A DNA stretch of 64,000 bases from Nostoc sp. 'Peltigera membranacea cyanobiont' 210A (GTDB lineage Bacteria > Cyanobacteriota > Cyanobacteriia > Cyanobacteriales > Nostocaceae). The stretch's first letter is position 1; the number at the start of each line of letters is the position of its first letter. The stretch is from positions 514,350 to 578,349 of the forward strand of contig NZ_NOLJ01000004.1 in the NCBI RefSeq assembly GCF_002246015.1. Reading direction: 5' to 3'. A program made the translations under genes and the position numbers. Shown here piece after piece: positions 1 to 9,252 of the stretch. The notes below the pieces were generated by a model that saw only the letters and a program-made list of their open reading frames with translations, was not told where the DNA came from and searched no databases.

Positions 1-394
1 GCAACTCGCATCTACAAAACTTCTGCCTATAGAACAATTTGGCTTAGGTGGGCAGGATAGCATTCGAGGCTACCGTCAAGATTACCTGTTGACAGATAAT
101 GGCACTTTTGTTTCTGCGGAAGTTCAAGTACCGATTCTGCGCTTACCGCAGATAGATAGCATATTACAAGTTATCCCTTTTGTGGATTTTGGTGTTGGCT
201 GGAACAGTTCTGGTCAAGATAATCCCGACCATAATACTTTAGCTGCTGTTGGTCTGGGGTTGCGTTGGACACAGGGCGATCGCTTCACCGTTCGTCTTGA
301 CTGGGGTATTCCTTTGGTATCTGTTAACAACTCAAATGAGAGAACATTACAAGAAAACGGTCTGTATTTTAGTTTGCTCTATAATCCTTTTTAA
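1..394 (+). CDS. TpsB/FhaC-type outer-membrane transporter, C-terminal end (partial)
   Basis: The reading frame is open from base 2, so only the last ~130 codons of a longer gene are present; the 5' part lies outside the window. The residues before base 89 read FGLGGQDSIRGYRQD, the conserved barrel motif (FxxGG..VRGY) of two-partner-secretion transporters such as ShlB/FhaC/HecB. The rest alternates amphipathic strands (VPFVDFGVGW, LGLRW, FTVRLDWGIPL) and ends in an aromatic residue, NPF, as outer-membrane beta-barrels do. In this family the barrel, with periplasmic POTRA domains, exports a large TpsA adhesin or exoprotein. No partner gene is visible. Some cyanobacterial Omp85-like proteins share the motif, so the exact subfamily is inferred. 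Confidence 0.85.
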   Translation, partial: QLASTKLLPIEQFGLGGQDSIRGYRQDYLLTDNGTFVSAEVQVPILRLPQIDSILQVIPFVDFGVGWNSSGQDNPDHNTLAAVGLGLRWTQGDRFTVRLDWGIPLVSVNNSNERTLQENGLYFSLLYNPF

Positions 395-827
395 CCGCTG
401 TTCACATCCACCCTCAACTTTGAATAGGGTGAATATAGACAGTAGTCAATGATGAAAATATAAACATTATCTAAGTTTTTATAAAAAAGACCCTGGGTTA
501 TGATTCCAGGGTGAATACACGTTTTTCAGGCATTAATAGATTGAATAATAACTTTGTAAAATAGTTATTTCTACTATCTATAGAATGATACAACAGTAGA
601 TTTAGTTATTTTAGTCGATCGATACATCTGCCATTGGAAGTATACAAATATTGGAAGAGACAAGTTATCCGGCAATATTCTGATTGGATTAACCTCCCAA
701 TGCTGCTGTAATTAATCCATATAATTTAAGCTAATTTAATTTTTTGAGGGGCATAAAAATACATCAAAAATTAAATGTAATTTCTTGGGATATATCCGCA
801 AAATAATCTGTGGTGAAGGAGAATAGC
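395..827. other. intergenic region, no gene seen
   Basis: This 433-base AT-rich gap separates two convergent genes. Apart from the hairpin at 490-512, I see no reading frame of credible length or composition and no RNA gene. Confidence 0.6.
490..512 (+). terminator. possible terminator after the TpsB-like gene
   Basis: A 7-bp perfect stem (ACCCTGG/CCAGGGT) with a 9-base loop lies about 95 bases past the stop codon at 394. The T-run that follows is short and displaced (a TTTTT some 10 bases on), so efficient factor-independent termination is uncertain. Confidence 0.4.
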
Positions 828-1952
828 TTAAGTGTTTTTAGGTAGTTGCACGGTAAATAAACTACCTTTTCCTAGTTCAGAAGCTACCTGGATAGTTCCT
901 GCGTGCCCTTCTATAATGCGGTGGGATAGATGTAGTCCTAAGCCACTACCTGAGCGTTTATTTCTACCTTGGCGAAATCGCTCGAAAATGGTTGCCTGAT
1001 CTTCTGGCGCAATCCCATATCCTGTATCTTGTACCTCAATTATTACCGAATCTGGATCTCCTGGATTAGATGATGTTTCATAAATACGGATTTTTATGCC
1101 TCCTGTATCTGTAAATTTGATGGCATTTGCGATCAGGTTGTTTAACACTCGCCGTAATTCCAAACGATCGCCCATGATAATACCAGCGTTTTGACTCAGT
1201 GGATCTAATTCACGGGTATCTATTTCCAGAGTCAAGCCTTTTTCATTAGTTAGAGGACTTAGTTCGCTGACTACTTCTTGAGATATCTCACATAAATCGC
1301 ATTCCTCCCAATTCAACGTTTTTTTACCTGCCTCGAAGCGATAGACTTCTAACAGGGTGTTCACCATTTCCATCAAATTTTGGTTACTGCGAATCATGAC
1401 TGCGATCGCCTGTTTCATTTCCGGCGAAATTTTGCAGAATGTTTCCATTTCAAACAAATTCAACATCCGATCGGCGGCTACTAGGGGAGTTCGCAAATCA
1501 TGAGTCAGACGGGAAACAAAATCTTCCCGTTGGCGGGCCATTTTTTGTTGTTCGTCCAGACTGTGCTTGAGACGTAATAGCGATCGCACTCTTGCCAGTA
1601 GTTCATCAGTATCAAATGGTTTACGAATAAAATCATCAGCACCAGCATCCAAACCTTCGACAACGCTGGATTGATGAAAGGCAGTAATTAATAGGATTGG
1701 AATATAAGAGATTGCAGGATTATTCCGAATCCGACGTGTGACTTCATAGCCATCTATCCCCGGCATCATTACATCTAACAGAATCAGATCGGGTGGAGAT
1801 TGCTCAATTTTCCGTAAAGCCTTTATTCCATCTGAAGCCAAATCAATTTCATACCCCTCACTTTCTAAAATTGCTTGAACCAAAATGAGATTATCTTGAG
1901 TGTCGTCAACTGCTAAGATCCGATAAATTTTATTATTTTCAACTACAGACAT
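828..1952 (-). CDS. hybrid response regulator / histidine kinase
   Basis: A 374-aa cytoplasmic signalling protein with no membrane segment. The N-terminal receiver domain (residues ~11-125) has the acidic pocket VDD, phospho-acceptor Asp60 in LILLDVMMPG and Lys111 in RKPFD. A short helix leads to a HisKA domain with His151 in SRLTHDLRTPL, then a HATPase_c domain with the N-box (NLIANAIKFT), G1 (VQDTGYGIAPED) and G2 (GSGLGLHLS). This receiver-kinase order, without sensor or output domain, is typical of cyanobacterial relay kinases that are themselves controlled by phosphorylation. It lies 44 bases downstream of the co-oriented kinase gene at 1997-3322, so the two probably form an operon. The input signal and partner regulator are unknown. 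Confidence 0.93.
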   Translation of the reverse strand: MSVVENNKIYRILAVDDTQDNLILVQAILESEGYEIDLASDGIKALRKIEQSPPDLILLDVMMPGIDGYEVTRRIRNNPAISYIPILLITAFHQSSVVEGLDAGADDFIRKPFDTDELLARVRSLLRLKHSLDEQQKMARQREDFVSRLTHDLRTPLVAADRMLNLFEMETFCKISPEMKQAIAVMIRSNQNLMEMVNTLLEVYRFEAGKKTLNWEECDLCEISQEVVSELSPLTNEKGLTLEIDTRELDPLSQNAGIIMGDRLELRRVLNNLIANAIKFTDTGGIKIRIYETSSNPGDPDSVIIEVQDTGYGIAPEDQATIFERFRQGRNKRSGSGLGLHLSHRIIEGHAGTIQVASELGKGSLFTVQLPKNT

Positions 1953-1996
1953 GATTTATAAATTTTTATCAGTTTTTTTGGAAGTAATTTTTAAAT

Positions 1997-3322
1997 TTAG
2001 GATATTCTATTGGCTTTCCTGGATTGAGAAGATGACTGATGAGGATTTTTAGCAGGGCAAAAAAAATCGTCGTTATCGTTATCTAACTGTGAAACTGGAG
2101 CATGGGCTGCTACAGTCGGTAATGTAATTTGACGTGGCAATTCAATTTTAAACATTGAACCTACCCCCAATTTACTCTCAAGAAATATTTTACCGCCCAT
2201 CATTCGCACTAGCGAGTCTATAATTGCCAAACCCAGACCTGTACCTGGATATTTGCGAGTGATAGTTTGATCGACTTGCCGAAATGCTTCAAAAATATGC
2301 TTAAAATCTCTGGGGGCTATACCTATACCTGTATCTTGAACGACAATTACTACTCGATTTCCCGGTAGTTCCTTAACCTCAACCCAAATTTCACCAGATT
2401 CTGTGAATTTAATGGCGTTGGAAAGCAGGTTAATCAAAATCTGCTTGACACGAACTGGATCGTTAAATACCAAAGGATTTTGCAAATCGGTTTGTACTAA
2501 CAATGAAAGATTTTTAGCATCAGCTAGGGAACGCATTTCACTGACAACAAGATTGATTACCTTTGATATATTAAATCTTTCTGCCTTTAAATCTAATCCT
2601 CCTCCTTCCAGCTTGGAAAAGTCGAGAACTTCGTTGAGTAGCATCAGTAAATGCTTCCCATTATTCAAAATGCGCTCAACCATATCTGCTTGCTGGCGCG
2701 TTAGCTGACCGAATTTAGGACGCAGCAGTATTTGCGAAAAACCAATAATCGCATTCATCGGCGTTCTAAGTTCGTGAGATATAGTTGCCAAAAAAAGTGA
2801 TTTTAGACGTGATGCCTCCAATAGCTTGAAGTTTTGCATTTGAATCTGTTGTTGTTGTCTCTCCAATTCTTGGTTCTGACAAATGAGTTGTTCATGAGTT
2901 TCTCTGAGTTGCTGATTTGCCAAATCCACCTGCATTTCCGCCCGATAAATCCGAATCACATTCCGCAAAACCTGCGACAAAGTTTCTGGAGATATTCTAG
3001 ATTTAGAGAGATAATCTGTAGCACCAGCTTTCAATAATTGGAGAGTAATTTGTTCATCTCCTTGACCAGTTAGGACTACTAAAGGAACTTTAATTTCTGA
3101 AGAACCTAGCTGTTGAATCAAAGTTAATGCATCCCGATCTGGTAAGGAATAGTCGAGGAAAACACAATCGTAAGCAGTAACGCTTAAGACAGAGAAAGCA
3201 TCATTACCATTGCCTACTTCAGACAGTTGCATCTGAACACCTGCTGTAGTCAGGGCAGAACGGATTGCTATCCGGTCTACTTCGTCATCGTCTACAACCA
3301 AAATTTTCAGCGTCTCTTCCAT
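1997..3322 (-). CDS. hybrid response regulator / histidine kinase with coiled coil
   Basis: A 441-aa soluble protein. Its receiver domain (residues ~5-125) has DDDE and phospho-acceptor Asp57 in VFLDYSLPD. A Gln-rich coiled coil (~130-170, runs of QQQQ) follows, then HisKA with His183 in TISHELRTPMNAIIGFS, and HATPase_c with NLLSNAIKFT, DTGIGIAP and GTGLGLAI. The C-terminal ~35 residues are low-complexity and polar (Asn/Asp/Ser/Gln-rich). In such proteins the receiver takes phosphate from another kinase and gates the attached kinase. It is the promoter-proximal gene of the pair with 828-1952. The upstream region to 4550 holds only a PAS-domain remnant, so any dedicated sensor must be encoded elsewhere. 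Confidence 0.93.
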   Translation of the reverse strand: MEETLKILVVDDDEVDRIAIRSALTTAGVQMQLSEVGNGNDAFSVLSVTAYDCVFLDYSLPDRDALTLIQQLGSSEIKVPLVVLTGQGDEQITLQLLKAGATDYLSKSRISPETLSQVLRNVIRIYRAEMQVDLANQQLRETHEQLICQNQELERQQQQIQMQNFKLLEASRLKSLFLATISHELRTPMNAIIGFSQILLRPKFGQLTRQQADMVERILNNGKHLLMLLNEVLDFSKLEGGGLDLKAERFNISKVINLVVSEMRSLADAKNLSLLVQTDLQNPLVFNDPVRVKQILINLLSNAIKFTESGEIWVEVKELPGNRVVIVVQDTGIGIAPRDFKHIFEAFRQVDQTITRKYPGTGLGLAIIDSLVRMMGGKIFLESKLGVGSMFKIELPRQITLPTVAAHAPVSQLDNDNDDFFCPAKNPHQSSSQSRKANRIS

Positions 3323-4550
3323 CGGTTTTTATTTTCGCCGCCAAACATAGGTTGATGTATAATATTTCTCTTTTTCAGATTATCCAACTAAAGAATATAA
3401 GATTTTCGGATATCTAAAACCTGTAATTTGATTGATTAAGATATTTTGCATAAGATCCACTTTAATACTTGCTTGACGTTCACCACATCAACTTTGTTAT
3501 CCTCCATTAGTAGTATGTCGATCGCTCTTTCGGGCCTTCCCTTGGGTTGAATTGAGTCTGTTGTATCTTGAATTTGGTTAATTTACCAGATTCTGGTAAC
3601 TAAACTCCTAGCAAATGACCAATGTCCTGCAAAAAATTAGTAATTAACAAGCACACACCGCTGATATAAAGTAAAATAAAATACTTTACCAAGCTTAAAA
3701 CTAATTGTAGATGAGTGAGCAAGCCACCGTCGTCAGTCATTGGTGAGAGTTGCATCCGATTATCGTGTACCATAAGCTTGAACAGTTTTACCTATCAGGT
3801 TAGTTAGACTAGGTAAATAAAAAAGTAATATCTATAGCTATTTGTGAATCTGAAGTAATCCTACCTCCTGAAATTTCAACAATTTTCTTAGCGATCGCCA
3901 CATCTGTATTAGTATTTTCCCGGTTATATCGAACTTATAGATGTTCGCAAAATTACTAACCCTTAATGCCGAAGAAAGGTTCCCGACAAAAGTTAGGCAA
4001 AAATTCAAAACCTAAAAGGGGAGAGGTTCGTACAGAGGGTTTGTATTATATCCTGTAAAAAGTCAGACGAACAAGTTAGTCACCAAGAATTACGAATTAC
4101 TTTGCTGTTCGTGATTTCACCAAATTTTAACGCTGCCTGATTCCCTTCCATGAGGATCTCTATTGGCTCTATCAATCGGATGAATCCAAAGGTTTGATTA
4201 AAAATTGCTCGCATCCATCGTTCACTTTCTCGTAAAGCAACTTTCACGATCTGTAATTTTTTCATTTTCGTAAGCCTTTTTTAAAGTTTGAGCCAAAATA
4301 ATACTAATTAACCAATTGAACAGGGCAACTCAAAGCTGAATTATCAGCAAGGGGCAGCAATTTGGCATTCGTTTCAATATTTCATACTTTTTATGTAAGT
4401 ATCTATATATCTCCAGCTAGATTTGGCCTCTATCTAAATATAAAACTTTTGACTATTTGTTATTTCTATCGGTGGATGCAGACAGGTTGAAATATCATCT
4501 ATCTTGAGTATGGGAAAATTAATGAGATAATAGTTACAAAAGGCAATACT
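3323..4550. other. long intergenic region with a PAS remnant
   Basis: These 1.2 kb of AT-rich DNA hold one recognisable coding relic, at 4080-4265 on the minus strand. A short repeat of the (TTACGAA) type sits at about 4087-4102. The rest shows no convincing gene, tRNA or structured RNA. It probably contains the promoters of the kinase pair (leftward) and the NarL-type regulator (rightward). Confidence 0.55.
4080..4265 (-). pseudogene. decayed PAS-domain fragment of a sensor kinase
   Basis: A 61-codon frame whose residues ~12-48 (LRESERWMRAIFNQTFGFIR, then EILMEGNQAALKF) match the start of a PAS domain as found in many cyanobacterial multi-domain kinases. The domain stops after roughly 40 residues. 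The last ten codons (TNSKVIRNSW) derive from a short (TTACGAA)-type repeat, so the homology ends exactly where a repeat begins. I read it as the remnant of a larger kinase gene that was deleted or broken up. A functional tiny protein is possible but unlikely. Confidence 0.6.
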
Positions 4551-4586
4551 TTGAAAGATGCAAACAGCGCAAGAGTGAGTGTAGCA

Positions 4587-5312
4587 ATGAATGAAATTAG
4601 TATTATTTTAATTGAAGATCATGACTTAACGCGAATGGGGCTACGAGCAGCATTACAGTCTCATAGCGCATTGAAAGTAATTGGGGAAGCGGCAAATGCT
4701 ACCCAAGGGTTAAAACTTTTAGAAACGGCAAAGCCTGATGTAGCGGTAGTAGATATCGGCTTGCCTGACATGGATGGCATCGAACTCACTCGCAAATTCA
4801 AACGCTCCCAGGCTGAAAATGGTGGGCAATCTACTACAAAGATTCTCATCTTGACAATGGATCATACAGAGGATGCTGTACTTGCAGCCTTCGCAGCTGG
4901 CGCTGATTCTTATTATATGAAAGAAACCAGCATCAGTAAATTAACTGAGGCAATTCAAGCAACTCACGGCGGTAACTCTTGGATCGATCCGGCAATTGCC
5001 AACGTGGTATTGCGGAAGATGCGGCAAGGTATTCCTGGAGAAAGTCAAGGTTCTGACAAGCCGAAGACTGTAAAAATTGAGGCGCTGGCGACAGAATACG
5101 AGCAAGTTTTGGAAACATACCCTCTGACTCAACGGGAACTGGAAATCCTAGAGTTGATTGTAGCTGGGTGTAGCAATGGGCAAATTGCCGAGAAACTCTA
5201 CATTACAGTTGGTACTGTCAAAACCCATGTTCGTAATATTCTAAATAAACTATGTGCTGATGACCGTACCCAAGCTGCTGTGAGGGCCTTACGTTCAGGG
5301 TTGGTGGCGTAA
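4587..5312 (+). CDS. NarL/LuxR-type response regulator
   Basis: A 241-aa two-component transcription factor. The receiver domain (residues ~4-125) has EDHD at the acidic pocket, Asp56 in VVDIGLPDMDG, and a Lys near residue 109 (YMKE). After a linker the C-terminal LuxR-type helix-turn-helix follows, starting LTQRELEILELIVAG and including the recognition stretch VGTVKTHVRNILNKL. I chose the ATG at 4587 because the receiver fold begins immediately after it; an in-frame TTG at 4551 and GTG at 4575 would add up to 12 residues. The gene stands alone, divergent from the kinase pair at 828-3322, which are plausible but unproven partners. Targets are unknown. Confidence 0.92.
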   Translation: MNEISIILIEDHDLTRMGLRAALQSHSALKVIGEAANATQGLKLLETAKPDVAVVDIGLPDMDGIELTRKFKRSQAENGGQSTTKILILTMDHTEDAVLAAFAAGADSYYMKETSISKLTEAIQATHGGNSWIDPAIANVVLRKMRQGIPGESQGSDKPKTVKIEALATEYEQVLETYPLTQRELEILELIVAGCSNGQIAEKLYITVGTVKTHVRNILNKLCADDRTQAAVRALRSGLVA

Positions 5313-5391
5313 GGGATTAGGGACAAGGGAGATGAGGGGACAAGGGGACAAGGAGAACAACCTGCCACAATGCCCCATACCCACTGCCCCA

Positions 5392-6756
5392 TTATCCCAA
5401 TTTTTCCCGCAAGCAATTAGCAATACGTAGTGCGGCTCCCGGTTTGCCCATGCGTCGCCCACCATTTTCAGCGATAATTTGCAAATTATCAGGGTTTTTA
5501 AATAGGGATTGTACAACCTTCGCTACTTCTGCTGGTTGATGAATTAAAATCAAAGACGATCCCAGAAGGCGACTTTGAGATTCAGCAAAGCCAAGGTTAT
5601 ATTGTGGCCCATTACCGGAAATTGCGATCGCAGGTTTGCCTAAACCGATAAACTGTTCTGTAGCTGTACCTGCCATTGCGATCGCTATATCTCCCAAATG
5701 CAAGCAATCATTATAGGCTTGTTGTGTTAATAGCAAATAAGCATTTCTCTGTTTAAATGTCAAGACATTTGGATCGCGAAGTTGGATAGGAGATGCTGAT
5801 TCAGTGCGCCAGCCTTGGGATTGTACACTTTGGGATAAAATATTAGAGTCTAAACCAGGAGCGATCGCACCTAAAAACACTACTGTGTTAGAAGTATAAA
5901 AGATTGAATCTCGCTGTTGAAAACTTGCCATCAATGCAGATACAGCAATCATAATTGTTTCCCAGTTAGTGTATGCTTCTGGCGGACGAGAACCAGGAAG
6001 AAGAGTCACTACAAAAGGTCGAACAGTCTCTTGCTGTTGGATATTCTGACTATAAAATTGTTGGCGTGAAAACGTCGGTTCTAGACCATCCATCATGGGA
6101 TTACCCAAATAGAAAGCTGGAATTGGCCATTGTTTTAATGTTTCCGTCGTCAGCGCATCTCTAAGGAACACAGCCTTACAACGGCGACGACTCATTAACC
6201 AACGTTCCCAAGGATGGTAAACTGAACCAGAAAAGTTTTCCCAACCTGCGTCTTTAGATTTCCGTGGTAATAATCCAGCTTCATCTCGCACATAATATTC
6301 AGATTTAGCTGTACCGACAAAAGCATAATTAGCGCCACTGAATGTTGCAAACAACAGCGGCAAAATATCTCCCACTGCTAAAATCGCTCTTCTATTACCT
6401 AATTTTTTTTGAGAACTCACCCAACGGCGGATAGCTTTAATTTGGCTGAAGGTAAGTTTCAATAAACCACCGCGTACATCCCGCGCTAATTGGCGGCCAT
6501 CCATATAAATAAAGCCGCCAGAAGGCATATTCAGGACTGAACCGATAAAGGGGATATCCAACTGTTCATAAGCACGTCCTTCACCCACCAGAGGCAAAGC
6601 AAATATCTCTGGTGGGTTTGGTTGTCGTTGGAGTTCTTGCAAAATCTGAACTGCAATCATATCTTCCCCATGACCATTACTTAATACAAGTAACCGCAAA
6701 GGAGAAGTAGCAGATTGGGGGTTAGAAGCTAGGGATGACCGAGATAGATTACTCAT
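5392..6756 (-). CDS. lipid-A-disaccharide synthase-related protein (LpxB-like)
   Basis: About 454 aa from the ATG at 6756 (MSNLSRSSL). The frame stays open to 6948, but that longer form would overlap the divergent BamA gene and adds a poorly conserved leader. The protein has a GT-B glycosyltransferase outline: a glycine-rich N-terminal motif (LVLSNGHGEDMIA), a middle LLPGSRPPEA like the LpxB phosphate-binding loop, and a C-terminal AIAMAGTATEQFIGLGKPAI that resembles the LpxB donor-site loop. It matches the recalled cyanobacterial family described as lipid-A-disaccharide synthase related, which is separate from true LpxB; its sugar substrate is unproven. A 139-base spacer separates it from the BamA gene, suggesting a shared envelope-related promoter region. 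Confidence 0.85.
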   Translation of the reverse strand: MSNLSRSSLASNPQSATSPLRLLVLSNGHGEDMIAVQILQELQRQPNPPEIFALPLVGEGRAYEQLDIPFIGSVLNMPSGGFIYMDGRQLARDVRGGLLKLTFSQIKAIRRWVSSQKKLGNRRAILAVGDILPLLFATFSGANYAFVGTAKSEYYVRDEAGLLPRKSKDAGWENFSGSVYHPWERWLMSRRRCKAVFLRDALTTETLKQWPIPAFYLGNPMMDGLEPTFSRQQFYSQNIQQQETVRPFVVTLLPGSRPPEAYTNWETIMIAVSALMASFQQRDSIFYTSNTVVFLGAIAPGLDSNILSQSVQSQGWRTESASPIQLRDPNVLTFKQRNAYLLLTQQAYNDCLHLGDIAIAMAGTATEQFIGLGKPAIAISGNGPQYNLGFAESQSRLLGSSLILIHQPAEVAKVVQSLFKNPDNLQIIAENGGRRMGKPGAALRIANCLREKLG

Positions 6757-6895
6757 AAGAAACAAAATATCAAAATTAACTGTCTGTTTGGGTAAGAGGT
6801 ATAAATAGGGAAATCGACGAAGAAGCTGGAAGTTAGTATTATCCCTATTCGCTAGCGTCTCTACAACTAACTCCCAGTTAATTAGGTTAAATATT
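6757..6895. promoter_or_regulatory. divergent promoter region between LpxB-like and BamA genes
   Basis: The 139 bases between two divergent envelope genes must hold both promoters if the ATG at 6756 is the true start. No specific operator was identified. Confidence 0.4.
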
Positions 6896-8959
6896 ATGCG
6901 AGTTTCTACTACTGCTATTTTTACTTTAGCTACTTTAGCTGCTGGCAATGTTACTCAGCAAGCAACGGCTGCACCTGCTAAAACCGTTACTCCAACTGCA
7001 AAAGCTGGTAACTTGGTGGTGCCGATAATTGAAGACACTCCCGCACGGGTAGAGACAATTGCTTCCCCAGAAACTATAGTTGCACAACAATTTTCCCAAA
7101 ATTCCGTCACCGTGCAAACAGGTGCAAACAAAAATTCCCCAGTAGTCTTAAAATCAACAGATAAGGGAAACTCTTCCGTAACACTCCCCATCATCTCTTC
7201 CTCTCCCTCATCCCCCGCGACTGAAGGCGATTTGGTAGTCAGAGCTACAGATGTACAGGTGGTGGGAGTCAATCAAGAATTACAGCAAATCATTCGCCAG
7301 GTAATTAAAACCCAAGCTGGTGGAGAAACCAGTCAAAGCCAGCTACAAAAAGATGTAACTGCAATTTTGGATACAGGTTTATTTAGCAGTGTCAGTGTGA
7401 ATAGCTTTAGCACACAGGCTGGATTGAATGTAGTATACCAAGTTCAACCAGTGATTGTGCGATCGCTGCAATTATCTGGTGCTAAAGTACTTACCTATCA
7501 AGTCGCCCAACAACGTTTGCAATCTCAGATTGGAACCACCATCAACCCCAGTGGACTGCAACAAGCAGTAGCACAAATTAACAAGTGGTACGCCGACAAT
7601 GGTTATAACTTGGCGCGGGTGCTATCAATTAAACCCAGTTCTCAAGGCATTCTCACTGTGAATGTTGCTGAAGGCTTGGTGAGTGATATCAAATTTCGCT
7701 TTGTCAACGATGAGGGTAAAACCGTTGATAGTAAGGGTAATCCCGTTGGAGGACGCACCAAAGCAGATTTCTTACAACAACAACTCAAGTTGAAACCCGG
7801 TCAAATTTTCCAAGAAAATGTCGTTAAACAAGACATTCAACAGCTATATCGTACTGGTTTATTTGAAACTGTGAATGTTGCCTTAGAAGGAGATGCGACA
7901 AAACTTGATTTAGTCTACCAACTCAAAGAAACTGGGGCACGTGGTGTTAACTTGGGTGGTAGTTACAATGCCGATCAAGGATTGGTAGGTACAATCAACT
8001 ATCAAGATCAGAATGTCGGCGGTGTGAATGATACTTTCGGTGTGAATGTTGGGGTAAGTAGTCGAGACTTGCAGTTTAATACCAAATTTACCAGTCCTTA
8101 TCGGACAACTAACCCCGATCGCTTCGGCTACACTGTAAATGGTTTTCGTAGTCAGGAACTTTCGGAAACTTTTGATGACAAGATTAAGTTAACCAACGGC
8201 GACAAAGTGCGAGAAGGTCAAATTGGCGGTGGTGTCAGCTTGCAGCGACCAATTGACGACTGGAATACCTCATTAGGATTAAACTATACCCGAACTAGTA
8301 TTCGCGATCGCCAAGGTAATATTACCCCAACTGACGTTCAGGGCAATCCCCTATCTGCTAGTGGAACTGGTATTGACGACCTAACTACCGTATCCTTCAC
8401 CGCCACCAAAGACCAACGAGATAATCCCCTCAATCCAACTCAAGGTTCCGTTTTGAGTCTGAGTACAGAACAATCTGTACCCATCGGTCAAGGTAATATT
8501 TCCCTCAATCGCCTCAAAGCTAACTACAGCCAATATTTACCAGTACAGCTATTTAACAGCAAACAGCCACAAGTATTTGCGGTAAATGTCCAAGCTGGTA
8601 CTGTCATTGGGAATTTACCGCCTTACGAAAGCTTTAACTTGGGTGGTTCCAACTCAGTGCGCGGTTACGATTCTGGAGAAGTTGGCAGTGGGCGCAGTTA
8701 TGTGTTGGCTTCCGCAGAATACCGTTTTCCCGTCTTACCAATCGTAGGCGGTGTATTGTTTGCCGACTTCGCCTCAGATTTAGGCTCTGGTGATACTGTA
8801 TTAGGAGATCCGGCAGGTGTACGGGATAAACCAGGTTATGGTTTTGGTTATGGAGCGGGAGTGCGATTAAATTCACCACTTGGCTTAATTCGAGCTGACT
8901 ATGGCATTAACGACCAGGGAGAAAGCAAAGTGCATCTAGGAATTGGGCAGCGATTTTAA
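6896..8959 (+). CDS. bamA: BamA/Omp85 outer-membrane assembly protein
   Basis: A 687-aa member of the Omp85 family, which inserts beta-barrel proteins into the outer membrane. The first ~26 residues (MRVSTTAIFTLATLAAG... ending ATAAP) form a signal peptide, followed by a Thr/Ser/Pro-rich linker to about residue 105. Three POTRA-like modules follow (for example LQQIIRQVIKTQAGGETSQ, LQLSGAKVLTY, FLQQQLKLKPGQIF). The C-terminal 16-strand-type barrel contains FNLGGSNSVRGYDSGEVG, the hallmark VRGY loop, and ends LGLIRADYGIND...GIGQRF with a terminal Phe. Three POTRA domains instead of the five of proteobacteria is the known cyanobacterial/chloroplast Toc75 arrangement. Nostoc genomes carry several Omp85 paralogs, so it may not be the main essential copy. 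Confidence 0.93.
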   Translation: MRVSTTAIFTLATLAAGNVTQQATAAPAKTVTPTAKAGNLVVPIIEDTPARVETIASPETIVAQQFSQNSVTVQTGANKNSPVVLKSTDKGNSSVTLPIISSSPSSPATEGDLVVRATDVQVVGVNQELQQIIRQVIKTQAGGETSQSQLQKDVTAILDTGLFSSVSVNSFSTQAGLNVVYQVQPVIVRSLQLSGAKVLTYQVAQQRLQSQIGTTINPSGLQQAVAQINKWYADNGYNLARVLSIKPSSQGILTVNVAEGLVSDIKFRFVNDEGKTVDSKGNPVGGRTKADFLQQQLKLKPGQIFQENVVKQDIQQLYRTGLFETVNVALEGDATKLDLVYQLKETGARGVNLGGSYNADQGLVGTINYQDQNVGGVNDTFGVNVGVSSRDLQFNTKFTSPYRTTNPDRFGYTVNGFRSQELSETFDDKIKLTNGDKVREGQIGGGVSLQRPIDDWNTSLGLNYTRTSIRDRQGNITPTDVQGNPLSASGTGIDDLTTVSFTATKDQRDNPLNPTQGSVLSLSTEQSVPIGQGNISLNRLKANYSQYLPVQLFNSKQPQVFAVNVQAGTVIGNLPPYESFNLGGSNSVRGYDSGEVGSGRSYVLASAEYRFPVLPIVGGVLFADFASDLGSGDTVLGDPAGVRDKPGYGFGYGAGVRLNSPLGLIRADYGINDQGESKVHLGIGQRF

Positions 8960-9024
8960 TTTGAGTTCAGGCGTTGCTGAGAAATGTCATATCCAAAAAC
9001 TAAATATGCGTTATCCAGAACCCT

Positions 9025-9063
9025 TGTAGAGACGTAGCAGTGCTATGTCTCTACATTTTTTTT
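9025..9063 (+). terminator. strong intrinsic terminator after bamA
   Basis: A 15-bp stem (9025-9039 with 9041-9055, starting TGTAGAGAC and ending GTCTCTACA, one G-T wobble) closes on a single-base loop and is followed by eight T residues (9056-9063). It lies 66 bases after the bamA stop. The stem is made from the TGTAGAGACG-type palindrome also dispersed elsewhere, including inside smc. Confidence 0.85.
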
Positions 9064-9252
9064 CACTCATATCTCTATTAGCGATCGCCTTTGAAAATGA
9101 CTTTTATAAATTGGCCAATTTATTACACAATATTTAATAGTATATAAATTTCAATAATCAAAGGAAAAAAGCTATTGTCACGTTTTCACGAGACATTAAT
9201 TTTTTAATAGCGCTAGTTATGCAGAATAGAAAAAAATATTATAAGTAATAGC

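Noticed and set aside
6757..6948. N-terminal extension of the LpxB-like protein to 6948
   Set aside because: It would overlap the divergent BamA gene; the ATG at 6756 directly precedes the conserved region.
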